A DNA stretch of 35,636 nucleotides, taken from contig JALHRC010000015.1 in NCBI GenBank assembly GCA_022841645.1, positions 1 to 35,636 on the forward strand. The letters are read 5' to 3'. A model generated the notes under the pieces. It searched no databases and had not been told where the DNA came from. It saw nothing but the letters and a program-made list of their open reading frames with translations. Of this stretch, positions 14,923-21,015 are shown one piece after another. A program made the translations under genes and the position numbers. This DNA comes from Minisyncoccota bacterium (GTDB taxonomy: Bacteria > Patescibacteriota > Minisyncoccia > Phycocordibacterales > UBA918). The first letter of the stretch is position 1, and each line of letters begins with the position of its first letter.

Positions 14923-15777
14923 ATGGCCTATCGCTATATCGACACGCATGGGCATGTGAATTTAGCGGCGTTTGATAATGATCGGGAGGTAGTTTTAGAG
15001 CGAACGCGCAGTGCAGGGGTGGCGCACATAAATGTCGGTACCAAGCAAAGTACGAGTAAGATAGCGGTGGAAATTGCCGAAGCTCACGAGAATGTCTGGA
15101 CGATTGTGGGGCTTCATCCGATTCAGACAGTGCCACAGCACCACGATGAAGAAGAGATCGGCGTGGGCGGCGCACCCTTTACCTCAAAGGGTGAAGTATT
15201 TAATAGCGAGTATTACCGCGCGCTCGCGCGCTCGCCTAAGGTAGTGGGTATTGGTGAGTGTGGCTTCGATTACTATCGCTGTGACGCTAGTACCTACGAG
15301 CTCCAAGAAGCGGCGTTTGTCGCGCAGATTGCTCTTGCGAATGAACTTGGACTGCCGCTTATGATTCACACGCGCGATCCTAGGCCCGGCATGCCGACGC
15401 CGACCGGCCGTAGTGCGTATGAAGATGTGCTCATACTTTTGCGGGAACATGCCGTCGTGCCGGGCAATGTGCACTTCTTTGCGGGTACGTACGAACAGGC
15501 CAAGCAGTTTTTCGATATTGGCTTCACCGTTTCCTTCACCGGCGTTATTACATTTGCTAAAGCTTATGAAGAGGTGGTGCGAGCGGTGCCGCTTGACCTC
15601 ATGCACGCCGAAACCGATTGTCCGTTTGTGGCGCCAGTGCCGTATCGTGGGCAGCGCTGTGAACCGCTCCATGTGATGGAGGTAGTGAAAGCGATTGCTA
15701 CCATTAAAAGCTTGCCACAGGAGGTGGTAGAGGAACAGTTACAGGAGAATGCTGTCCAGTTGTACAGACTTCGGTAG
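14923..15777 (+). CDS. tatD: TatD-family metal-dependent hydrolase/DNase
   Basis: TatD proteins are TIM-barrel metal-dependent nucleases (3'-5' DNase, possibly a D-aminoacyl-tRNA or repair role). The metal ligands are visible: HxH at H9/H11 (DTHGH), E112 in GIGECGFDYY, H149 in MIHTRD, H184 in VHFFAGT and D232 in HAETDCPF, followed by APVPYRGQRCEP, the usual family ending. The 284-aa length is slightly above the roughly 260 norm because of an insertion around residues 70-90. A possible leaderless promoter TGTTAACTT ends 6 nt before the ATG. The palindrome at 14865 suggests control by the divergent TrpR-like protein. Confidence 0.92.
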   Translation: MAYRYIDTHGHVNLAAFDNDREVVLERTRSAGVAHINVGTKQSTSKIAVEIAEAHENVWTIVGLHPIQTVPQHHDEEEIGVGGAPFTSKGEVFNSEYYRALARSPKVVGIGECGFDYYRCDASTYELQEAAFVAQIALANELGLPLMIHTRDPRPGMPTPTGRSAYEDVLILLREHAVVPGNVHFFAGTYEQAKQFFDIGFTVSFTGVITFAKAYEEVVRAVPLDLMHAETDCPFVAPVPYRGQRCEPLHVMEVVKAIATIKSLPQEVVEEQLQENAVQLYRLR

Positions 15778-15810
15778 TTTGGTAGGGTGTGAGAGAAAAG
15801 GGAGGCAGCA

Positions 15811-16083
15811 ATGTGCAGAATCTGCGACCACGTCTGTGACGACTGGCCAGTTGCCAATTTCGAGGAGTCGGTGACCTGCCAGTTGCCAGCTGAACACGAA
15901 GGTATGCACCTTTCCCAGAACGGGAATGGTACGTGGCATCTGTGGCGTTACCAGATGTGTGATGACCTTGAGTGTGCTCAATGTTCCGTGGATCTAACTG
16001 GCTGTATGCTTGACTACACAGAAACAAGCGAAGCGGTGGCGCTCGCGATGCTAAACCAAAAGAGGAGCGAAGATGATGGCTAG
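15811..16083 (+). CDS. Cys/His-rich mini-protein, probable metal binder
   Basis: Not recognised. The 90-aa protein has a CxxCxxxC cluster at its N-terminus (MCRICDHVC), a central Cys/His-rich segment (C-x4-EHEGMH, with three His up to TWH) and a second Cys group (C50, C55, C58, C65), suggesting one or two zinc sites. The tail is acidic (KRSEDDG). A strong Shine-Dalgarno GGGAGG lies 7 nt before the ATG, unlike most neighbours. The stop codon runs directly into a GC-rich terminator. The layout matches the small genes at 18719-19294. It is possibly a recently acquired or separately regulated gene. Confidence 0.7.
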   Translation: MCRICDHVCDDWPVANFEESVTCQLPAEHEGMHLSQNGNGTWHLWRYQMCDDLECAQCSVDLTGCMLDYTETSEAVALAMLNQKRSEDDG

Positions 16084-16112
16084 GGACGCAGCCTCAGGTT
16101 GCGTCCCCTTTG
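16083..16112 (+). terminator. Terminator of the Cys/His-rich gene
   Basis: GGGACGCA (16083-16090) pairs with TGCGTCCC (16100-16107) around GCCTCAGGT, followed by CTTTG. It overlaps the last base of the stop codon. The convergent vanY gene ends 9 nt later. Confidence 0.75.
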
Positions 16113-16115
16113 TGT

Positions 16116-17027
16116 TTAATCAAACGTATTTACCAAATACTCGTCAATTTTTCGTTGGTCCCAGTCGTAGAAGTTGGCGTTGTCTTTTTTAAGGTCACCA
16201 GCGAGTTTGCGTCCCACAAAGCGCCAGTGCCACGGCTCGAAAATATAGTACGCATTGCCTTGGGGATAGGAGAGGACAAAGCCGTATTCATGAGCGTTTT
16301 TGATGAGCCACTGGTACGCTTCTGTGTTGGCAAAGCTGGCGAAGGCGCCCCCGGTCGTGGCATCGGTAAAGTCGATGGTTGTGCCAAGTTGGTGTTCAGA
16401 GTAGCCTTGGTCGGCCGAGAAGGTGTTGGCGCCGCTCCCATACTGCTGTGTGTAGCTGCCCTTCAGTTCATTCTGTTCGTCAAACGAGCGATAGGCCGAG
16501 ACCACCTTGAGGTCAATGCCGTCGTCTTCTGCAGCATCTAAGAGACGCTTTAAATATTTATAAGCTGAGGCGTGGAAGTACTGATCCTTTTTGCCGGGCA
16601 GGATGTAGCTTTCGGGAATTTGGGTGAGGCGGGTCGGAATATAGTTTTCGTTGAGGAAGTATACCTTTGAGTATTTTTGGAGGAGCTCCTCGTCGGTTTT
16701 GGCGAGTTTGTCGAGCATACCCACGGTGCCCGCGAGTTCCCGTAGCTCGTCTTCAAAGTCGTCGTTGCGGTCCTTCTCTCGCTCGAGCGCTTCTTCGGCA
16801 GCGTGAAGATCGGCCATCGTGATGGCGAGGGTGGCACTGGTTGAACTCGCGAGCTCACGCTCACGCTGTAGGGCGGCGCTTGATGAGCCGTATTCACCCA
16901 TGAAAAACTGCCGCTCGTTAAGGAGAAGTTCGATGGTACTTTGGTGCCGGTATTCACGGTAGCCCAGGACCCCCACGAGGGTAACGAGAAGGAGGCCACA
17001 CAGGATAATAGTAGAGCGCGAAAACAT
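16116..17027 (-). CDS. vanY: Membrane-anchored D-alanyl-D-alanine carboxypeptidase, VanY/M15B type
   Basis: Trims the terminal D-Ala from peptidoglycan stem peptides, outside the membrane. It is 303 aa. A single N-terminal span lies at about residues 7-23, a charged probable coiled coil at about 30-115, and the M15 peptidase domain at 130-300. Catalytic features are SAYRS (R180), the zinc motif SEHQLGTTIDF (H212, D219) and EPWHWR (catalytic E264, zinc ligand H267), all intact. Met at 17027 is used because the upstream extension to 17144 has no membrane or peptidase signal and crosses a strong hairpin. It is divergent from rpsF. The symbol reflects the family, not vancomycin resistance. Confidence 0.92.
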   Translation of the reverse strand: MFSRSTIILCGLLLVTLVGVLGYREYRHQSTIELLLNERQFFMGEYGSSSAALQRERELASSTSATLAITMADLHAAEEALEREKDRNDDFEDELRELAGTVGMLDKLAKTDEELLQKYSKVYFLNENYIPTRLTQIPESYILPGKKDQYFHASAYKYLKRLLDAAEDDGIDLKVVSAYRSFDEQNELKGSYTQQYGSGANTFSADQGYSEHQLGTTIDFTDATTGGAFASFANTEAYQWLIKNAHEYGFVLSYPQGNAYYIFEPWHWRFVGRKLAGDLKKDNANFYDWDQRKIDEYLVNTFD

Positions 17028-17034
17028 AGGCGAG

Positions 17035-17053
17035 GTGCTACCAATGGTAGCAC
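17035..17053. promoter_or_regulatory. Inverted repeat upstream of vanY
   Basis: GTGCTACCA-A-TGGTAGCAC is a 9-bp inverted repeat around one base, 8 nt upstream of the vanY ATG. On the minus strand it contains TGCTACCAT, a possible extended -10. It may be an operator or a leader hairpin. Confidence 0.45.
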
Positions 17054-17058
17054 GAAGA

Positions 17059-17091
17059 GGGCGCAAGGCGGCGGCGAGCCGCCTTGCGCCC
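17059..17091. terminator. Strong GC hairpin between divergent vanY and rpsF
   Basis: GGGCGCAAGGCGGC and GCCGCCTTGCGCCC form a perfect 14-bp stem with a 5-nt loop GGCGA. No T-tract follows on either strand. It lies between two divergent genes, where no transcript should need to end, so it may be a regulatory structure or an insulator. Confidence 0.6.
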
Positions 17092-17144
17092 TGGCCCCTC
17101 CCATGGTACGGTGTGCCCGTTATTAGTAGTAGTTGTTCATACAC

Positions 17145-17681
17145 ATGGACGAATCAAACATGCCAGCGGCTGAGGCCGAGGTAGTAGAGGGCGGGATTGA
17201 ACCCGTCGCCTACGAGCTCGCCTTCCACGTACTTCCAACAGTCGCTGAAGGGGAAGTAGCTACCGTCGTTGCGGGACTCATTAGTGAGCTCACCCGTGCC
17301 GGCGCGACGATTTTTGATCAAGAAGCAGCCGAGCGATTTGACCTCGCGTACGAAATTGAGAAGTACCTTGAAGGACGGCACCGCCACTTCAAGAGCGCTT
17401 ATTTCGGTTGGGTGCGTTTCCGGCTTACCCCGGCGGCCCTCGAGGGTGTCGCTGAGTACCTGGGTGCTCATAAGGAACTCCTCCGGTACTTGCTCGTTCG
17501 CCTCACCAAGGAAGAAGAGGCGCGACCATTTCGTTTCCACGAGTCACTGGCGGTAAAGCGTGTGACCACGATTGGTAGTGAAGAGGAGGTGGTTGAAGTA
17601 ATTCCTGAAGTAGCTGCTACCGAGGTGGTAGAAGAGGTGGTAGTGGCCGAGCGTGGCGAGGAGGTGAAGGAATCGGTATAA
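17145..17681 (+). CDS. rpsF: Ribosomal protein bS6 with acidic C-terminal extension
   Basis: Identified by pattern and synteny. YELAFHVLPTVAEGEV at residues 23-38, AERFDLAYEIEKYLEGRHRHFKSAYFGWVRF at about 66-97 and a final LLRYLLVR (118-125) follow the bS6 scheme ('YE...L.P', 'LAYpI.k...g.Y', 'vLRyl.vr'). It is followed by ssb and then rpsR, the standard bacterial order. bS6 pairs with bS18 on the 30S platform. It is 178 aa, versus about 100-135 usual. The excess is an unconserved N-terminal stretch of about 20 residues and a Glu/Val-rich C-terminal tail of about 35 residues. ATG 17160 is an alternative start. Confidence 0.88.
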   Translation: MDESNMPAAEAEVVEGGIEPVAYELAFHVLPTVAEGEVATVVAGLISELTRAGATIFDQEAAERFDLAYEIEKYLEGRHRHFKSAYFGWVRFRLTPAALEGVAEYLGAHKELLRYLLVRLTKEEEARPFRFHESLAVKRVTTIGSEEEVVEVIPEVAATEVVEEVVVAERGEEVKESV

Positions 17682-17699
17682 TAGCGGGGTATTTACCCC
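17677..17699 (+). promoter_or_regulatory. Internal promoter and leader hairpin of ssb
   Basis: TATAAT (17677-17682) overlaps the rpsF stop codon. GGGGT-ATTT-ACCCC (17686-17699) follows as a hairpin at the start of the 35-nt leader. ssb can thus be transcribed apart from rpsF. Confidence 0.5.
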
Positions 17700-17716
17700 T
17701 AACGTTACCGCCCACT

Positions 17717-18169
17717 ATGTACCTCAACAAAGCGATGATTTATGGCAATCTCACCCGCGACCCGGAGCTTAAGGCGCTCCCGAGTGGGATGAACATCTGC
17801 TCATTTTCTATCGCCACCAACCGCATCTTCAATGACCGTGATGGCAAGCGTCAAGAGCAGACCGACTATCACAACATCGTAGTATTCGGAAAGCAGGCCG
17901 ACACCGTCGCCAAGTACCTGCAGAAAGGTAGCAGCGCGTATGTGGAGGGTCGCATCCAAACACGCAGTTGGGAGAAAGACGGCCATAAGCAGTACCGCAC
18001 CGAAATCGTCGCTGACCGGGTCCAGTTCGGCCCACGTGGCGGTAGTGGTGGGGGAGGCGCTCCGGCCGCAGCGAGTACTACCGGCAGCAGTACCCAGGAT
18101 GATCGTAGCGGCCCGGCGCTACCAGAGTATCCAACCGAGGAAATCAATCCCGAGGACATTCCGTTTTAA
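17717..18169 (+). CDS. ssb: Single-stranded DNA-binding protein
   Basis: Coats single-stranded DNA in replication and repair. The OB fold covers residues 1-108 (MYLNKAMIYGNLTRDPELK; FSIATNR; TDYHNIVVFGKQADTVAKYLQKGSSAYVEGRIQTRSW). A Gly/Ala/Ser-rich linker follows, then the acidic tip EDIPF, the docking site for repair partners such as RecO, which is encoded in this window. At 150 aa it has normal length. It sits between rpsF and rpsR. Confidence 0.97.
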   Translation: MYLNKAMIYGNLTRDPELKALPSGMNICSFSIATNRIFNDRDGKRQEQTDYHNIVVFGKQADTVAKYLQKGSSAYVEGRIQTRSWEKDGHKQYRTEIVADRVQFGPRGGSGGGGAPAAASTTGSSTQDDRSGPALPEYPTEEINPEDIPF

Positions 18170-18207
18170 CGCGCGTTACTAATCCATCTACGGCGCTCTA
18201 CGCGGCG

Positions 18208-18249
18208 AAGAAATGCTCACTGTACACCTACGTACACCTCGCACTTCTT
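18208..18249 (+). promoter_or_regulatory. Long hairpin in the ssb-rpsR gap
   Basis: AAGAAATGC (18208-18216) pairs with GCACTTCTT (18241-18249) with one mismatch. Inside, TGTAC (18221-18225) pairs with GTACA (18232-18236) across a symmetric internal loop (TCAC/CCTC). The apex overlaps a GTACACCT direct repeat. It lies in the 191-nt non-coding gap before rpsR and could attenuate or process the transcript. No match to the known bS6:bS18 leader motif could be confirmed. The rest of 18170-18360 shows no gene. Confidence 0.45.
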
Positions 18250-18360
18250 CTTGTTCGCGCCTTGTATCTGGATCAGTACCCCACGTTAAAATCATCGCTA
18301 GGTATGTCACATGTTCATGCGAACACGAAATAGCAAAATTAATTATTGAAATTTACTACC

Positions 18361-18564
18361 ATGGATAAACCAAACATTCATAAAAAGGCTCCGGTCGAAC
18401 ACATCGACTACAAAGACGTGACGCGTCTTGGAGCGCTCGTCAATCCGCACGCCCGTATCCTTAATCGCCGTCGCACTGGCCTTTCGGCCAAGGCGCAGCG
18501 CGACCTCTCAAAGGCCGTCAAGCGCGCCCGTTTTTTGGCGCTCATGCCGTACATCCAGCACTAA
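18361..18564 (+). CDS. rpsR: Ribosomal protein bS18
   Basis: Small-subunit protein that partners bS6. It is 67 aa with the family core [49 protein letters not shown], close to the canonical 'DYKD...L..F....GKI..RR.TGL.AK.QR.L..AIKRAR.LALLPY'. ATG 18361 is chosen over an upstream in-frame start at 18346. The three-gene order with rpsF and ssb supports the call. A 44-bp palindrome lies 41 nt after the stop. Confidence 0.96.
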   Translation: MDKPNIHKKAPVEHIDYKDVTRLGALVNPHARILNRRRTGLSAKAQRDLSKAVKRARFLALMPYIQH

Positions 18565-18605
18565 GATTACAGCGAAGTCCAAAAGAACGAGCAATTGCGA
18601 ATATT

Positions 18606-18649
18606 ACACCACACGCCGCGGGGCCCTAGGGCCCCGCGGCGTGTGGTGT
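18606..18649. terminator. Perfect 44-bp GC-rich palindrome after rpsR
   Basis: ACACCACACGCCGCG + GGGCCCT runs straight into its exact reverse complement, with no spacer. It has no T-tract, yet its position after rpsR suggests it marks the transcript end. It is one of several zero-spacer palindromes in this window. Confidence 0.65.
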
Positions 18650-18676
18650 TGTGCAACCTGCCCGTATTAGCGCCAG

Positions 18677-18682
18677 TATAAT
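18677..18682 (+). promoter_or_regulatory. -10 box of small membrane gene 1
   Basis: A consensus TATAAT, with transcription expected near 18689. A short leader follows (hairpin GGGA/TCCC at 18690-18701), then a strong Shine-Dalgarno. No good -35 is seen. Confidence 0.55.
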
Positions 18683-18718
18683 AATTGTGGGAATGGTCCC
18701 AAATCAGAGGAGGAGGAC

Positions 18719-18889
18719 GTGACTGATCGTACGCCTGCTCAACTTTTGGCGGGCTCTCATCAACCGGGAGAGCTGGTCAAGCCTCCCTCAGATCGTCTGC
18801 CCTGGCCGCTCGCCGCACGGGTCATCGCTGGCCTGTCGCTTCTCGGTTGGCTGGCGATTCTGACCCTGATGCTTCCCGTGATCGCCTGA
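18719..18889 (+). CDS. Small single-span membrane protein (56 aa)
   Basis: Too short for most gene callers. The GTG start lies 4-5 nt after an exceptionally strong Shine-Dalgarno (AGAGGAGGAGG, 18706-18716). The protein has a polar N-terminus of about 28 residues (MTDRTPAQLLAGSHQ...) and one hydrophobic segment (RVIAGLSLLGWLAILTLMLP) reaching almost to the C-terminus, so N-in/C-out or tail-anchored insertion is plausible. The stop is followed 10 nt later by a perfect terminator hairpin. A complete cassette (TATAAT, Shine-Dalgarno, ORF, terminator) makes it a likely real gene. No family is recognised. Confidence 0.68.
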   Translation: MTDRTPAQLLAGSHQPGELVKPPSDRLPWPLAARVIAGLSLLGWLAILTLMLPVIA

Positions 18890-18898
18890 GTCCGTTGC

Positions 18899-18924
18899 GG
18901 GCGCCGAGAACAGTCTCGGCGCCC
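18899..18924 (+). terminator. Terminator of small membrane gene 1
   Basis: GGGCGCCGAGA-ACAG-TCTCGGCGCCC is a perfect 11-bp stem, followed by AAAGCTTTTG. Confidence 0.75.
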
Positions 18925-18959
18925 AAAGCTTTTGTACAAAAATCAGAGGGAGATTCACC

Positions 18960-19082
18960 ATGTCTGCTTCAGACAATTCGACTAAGAATGAAGACAATCT
19001 TAGCGCAATGAAGGGAATCTTCGGAATGGGCTTGATCGGGGCTGTCCTTCACCTCACTCTCATCTATATATTCGTTTTGTGA
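18960..19082 (+). CDS. Small single-span membrane protein (40 aa)
   Basis: ATG 18960 follows AGAGGGAG (18944-18951) with 8-nt spacing. The translation begins MSASDNSTKNEDN, is polar and acidic for about 14 residues, then has a span (GIFGMGLIGAVLHLTLIYIFVL) running to the C-terminus. The upstream sequence AATCAGAGGGAG closely repeats AATCAGAGGAGG before the 56-aa gene, suggesting the two cassettes are related. The reader may have no call here because of its length. Function unknown. Confidence 0.6.
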   Translation: MSASDNSTKNEDNLSAMKGIFGMGLIGAVLHLTLIYIFVL

Positions 19083-19159
19083 ATATGCAGATGAAACCCC
19101 GACGGCCCCTTTTGCATACAAAAAATTATGCTACATTCCGCCCCGGAAAGGAGAAGAAC

Positions 19160-19294
19160 GTGGTACACCGCATTGATCCGCAAAAGCTAATGAACGAGAA
19201 GACGGCTGCCAGCAGAGGTATCCTTTTGGCCTGTCTCCTCAGTATCATTGGCATCGCTGTAGTTTTGGGTCTCTGGGCCCATTTCTCAAGCTAA
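19160..19294 (+). CDS. Small single-span membrane protein (44 aa)
   Basis: GTG 19160 is preceded by AAAGGAG (19147-19153), a good Shine-Dalgarno at 6-nt spacing, so it is preferred to the longer in-frame start at 19079. The longer version would overlap the previous gene and read through a promoter-like TGCTACAT (19129-19136). The protein starts VVHRIDPQKLMNEKTAASRG and ends in one span (ILLACLLSIIGIAVVLGLWAHF). It is followed within 2 nt by a terminator. It is the third of a row of tiny tail-anchored proteins. Function unknown. Confidence 0.62.
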   Translation: MVHRIDPQKLMNEKTAASRGILLACLLSIIGIAVVLGLWAHFSS

Positions 19295-19295
19295 A

Positions 19296-19317
19296 GGGCG
19301 CCGCGTAAGCGGCGCCC
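19296..19317. terminator. Terminator between small membrane gene 3 and efp
   Basis: GGGCGCCGC-GTAA-GCGGCGCCC is a perfect 9-bp stem, 1 nt after the stop. It also lies downstream of the convergent efp gene. No T-tract is seen. Confidence 0.65.
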
Positions 19318-19343
19318 TCGCTGCGTTTAGAGTTTAAGTGCGG

Positions 19344-19919
19344 CTACTTCTTGCTCACTCGCTCAGCGTACAGCCCAGTTTCGGTATTGATAGCGATTAC
19401 GTCGCCCTCACCGATAAACATCGGTACCATGATGGTCGCACCGGTTTCGAGCGTGACTTCCTTTTGAGCGCTCGATGAGGTGTTGCCCTTCACGGCGTCC
19501 ATCGCCTCTTTGACCTTGAGCTCCACCTTGATCGGGAACTTGAGCCCGATAATCTCGTCATCAAACGCTACTGCGTCGTAGTCGTTACGTTCCTTCATAA
19601 ACTGGCCTTGCTCACCAATCAGCTCCTCGCCGAGCGCAAAGCGCTCTGCTGGCTTGCCTGCTGTATGGAACCAGTACTCGCCCGGTTTTTTGTAGATAAA
19701 GGTCACAGTGCGGCTCTCGAGGTCCGCTTCCTCGGCGGTCTCATTGACGTGGAAGGTGTTTTCGACTACTCGGCCGGATTTGAGGCCCTTGAGCTTCGTA
19801 ATATTCACCGGCTTACGCTGCTGCTTACGAAAAACGTGGTAGGAAAGCACCAGGCAGGGCTCACCGTTAAAAATGATGACCTTTTTCGGAGTGATTTCGT
19901 TATAACTGAGGATGGCCAT
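19344..19919 (-). CDS. efp: Elongation factor P with Gln at the modified-lysine position
   Basis: EF-P relieves ribosome stalling at polyproline. The 191-aa protein has all three domains (KOW-like N domain, OB domain II, C-terminal OB), ending ...GEGDVIAINTETGLYAERV. Counting without gaps from the invariant GEP (19-21), the loop normally bearing Lys34 (KPGKGQAF in E. coli) reads RKQQRKPV, so residue 34 is Gln, flanked by R35 and K36. No epmA/epmB/earP gene is in the window. It is convergent with the small membrane genes and divergent from the sigma gene at 19969. Confidence 0.95.
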   Translation of the reverse strand: MAILSYNEITPKKVIIFNGEPCLVLSYHVFRKQQRKPVNITKLKGLKSGRVVENTFHVNETAEEADLESRTVTFIYKKPGEYWFHTAGKPAERFALGEELIGEQGQFMKERNDYDAVAFDDEIIGLKFPIKVELKVKEAMDAVKGNTSSSAQKEVTLETGATIMVPMFIGEGDVIAINTETGLYAERVSKK

Positions 19920-19955
19920 ATAATGAGTCTGCAGAGGTAACTGGATAACGCGTCC

Positions 19956-19961
19956 GATACT
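19956..19961 (+). promoter_or_regulatory. -10 box of sigma gene 19969
   Basis: GATACT ends 7 nt before ATG 19969, a leaderless arrangement. It lies in the short divergent gap with efp. Confidence 0.4.
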
Positions 19962-19968
19962 ACCATAT

Positions 19969-20556
19969 ATGTTCGGTCTTTCAACCGATTCCCCCCGCGA
20001 TTTCTCCGACGAGGAGCTCCTTTCTCGTAGCCGGGTCGAGCCCTGGCTCTTTACCTTTATCGTCGAGCGCTACGAGGCACCCTTTGTGCGCAAGGTCCGC
20101 GGCATCATTCGCGACGAGCGGGATGTAGAAGAAGTGGTGCAAGACGCTTTTGTAAAAATTTACGTCAAGGCCGATTCCTTTACGCCGCAGCCCGGGGCAT
20201 CGTTTTCTTCCTGGGCCTACCGCATTCTTCTCAATACTGCCTTTACTCGCTACCAGAAGCTCCGCAAAGAAGGGGAGCGCTTTCTCTCTACTGATCCCGA
20301 GTTCATGGAATTCATCGCGGTCGAGGAAAATCTCACCGTGGTCAATATGGACCGCGACGGCATCGAGCGGGTGCTCGCCCGCCTGCCGGGCGGGTTTGCC
20401 GAGGTGCTGCGCCTTCACTACCTCGAGCGCTGGTCCCACCGCGACATTGGGGAATCGCTTGGTGAAAATGAGGGGACGGTAAAGGCGCGCATCCACCGCG
20501 CCAAGGCGGCGTTTCGGAAGGCGTTAAAAGGAAGGGAGGCAGAGACGCTTTTATAA
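19969..20556 (+). CDS. ECF-type RNA polymerase sigma factor
   Basis: A 195-aa sigma-70 family protein with regions 2 and 4 only. Region 2 spans about residues 20-95 (FIVERYEAPFVRKVRGIIRDERDVEEVVQDAFVKIYVKADSF...SSWAYRILLNTAFTRYQKLR). Region 4 spans about 125-185 (LARLPGGFAEVLRLHYLERWSHRDIGESLGENEGTVKARIHRAKAAFRKAL). It directs polymerase to a regulon. The next gene, 43 nt away on the same strand, encodes a small membrane protein that could be its regulator, though it does not resemble a known anti-sigma domain. Confidence 0.92.
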   Translation: MFGLSTDSPRDFSDEELLSRSRVEPWLFTFIVERYEAPFVRKVRGIIRDERDVEEVVQDAFVKIYVKADSFTPQPGASFSSWAYRILLNTAFTRYQKLRKEGERFLSTDPEFMEFIAVEENLTVVNMDRDGIERVLARLPGGFAEVLRLHYLERWSHRDIGESLGENEGTVKARIHRAKAAFRKALKGREAETLL

Positions 20557-20599
20557 AAAAGCGTAACCTTTGCAAACCAGCTGGCGTTATACAAGGCAT

Positions 20600-20941
20600 A
20601 TGGAAACCGTCAATAAACGTCTTCATCGTCGCATTATGTACCGCGTGTACGTGAGTTTTATGCTCTCGATCGCCGAGCACCGTTTCTTCTGGCAAGGCTT
20701 TCTTTTTGGCGCGGCCCTCGCCCTCTTTGGTCGTTTGGTCCATGTCACGGCCCTTACCGACAACGCGCTCTCGACGCCACTTTTGGAACTTCCGTACTTT
20801 GTGGTTGGTGCCTTTCAGCACGCCTTTTCAAGTGGGGAATTCCTGACCATTCTTGCCACGCTCGTTATCCTGACAGTAGGTGTATCATTTGCCCGCGCCT
20901 TTGTCCGCCTCACTCTCCTCGAACGTCACCGCGCCGCCTAA
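20600..20941 (+). CDS. Small membrane protein next to an ECF sigma factor
   Basis: Not recognised. From ATG 20600 it is 113 aa: a basic N-terminal segment of about 28 residues (METVNKRLHRRIMYRVYVS), a span at about 31-50 (FWQGFLFGAALALFGRLVHV), an external stretch, and a second span at about 83-100 (LTILATLVILTVGVSF), ending in a basic tail. A TATACA box (20588-20593) lies 6 nt before the ATG, so a leaderless start is likely. An alternative TTG start at 20570 would read through that box. The position after the sigma gene suggests, but does not prove, a role in sigma control. Confidence 0.7.
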   Translation: METVNKRLHRRIMYRVYVSFMLSIAEHRFFWQGFLFGAALALFGRLVHVTALTDNALSTPLLELPYFVVGAFQHAFSSGEFLTILATLVILTVGVSFARAFVRLTLLERHRAA

Positions 20942-20951
20942 CAGTTCCCGC

Positions 20952-20995
20952 TAGGTGTTACGTAACTTGTTATATAACAAGTTACGTAACACCTA
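20952..20995. terminator. Perfect 44-bp palindrome between convergent genes
   Basis: TAGGTGTTACGTAACTTG + TTATA is followed with no spacer by its reverse complement. It lies 10 nt after the gene at 20600 and 20 nt after the end of the minus-strand DUF5667 gene, so it may end both transcripts. It contains the sub-palindromes TTACGTAA on each side. Confidence 0.75.
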
Positions 20996-21015
20996 TTCTT
21001 AACCAACGGGGTTCC

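Noticed and set aside
16110-16541. 143-codon plus-strand ORF over vanY
   Set aside because: The minus-strand frame carries the intact M15 peptidase motifs, so this ORF is a shadow.
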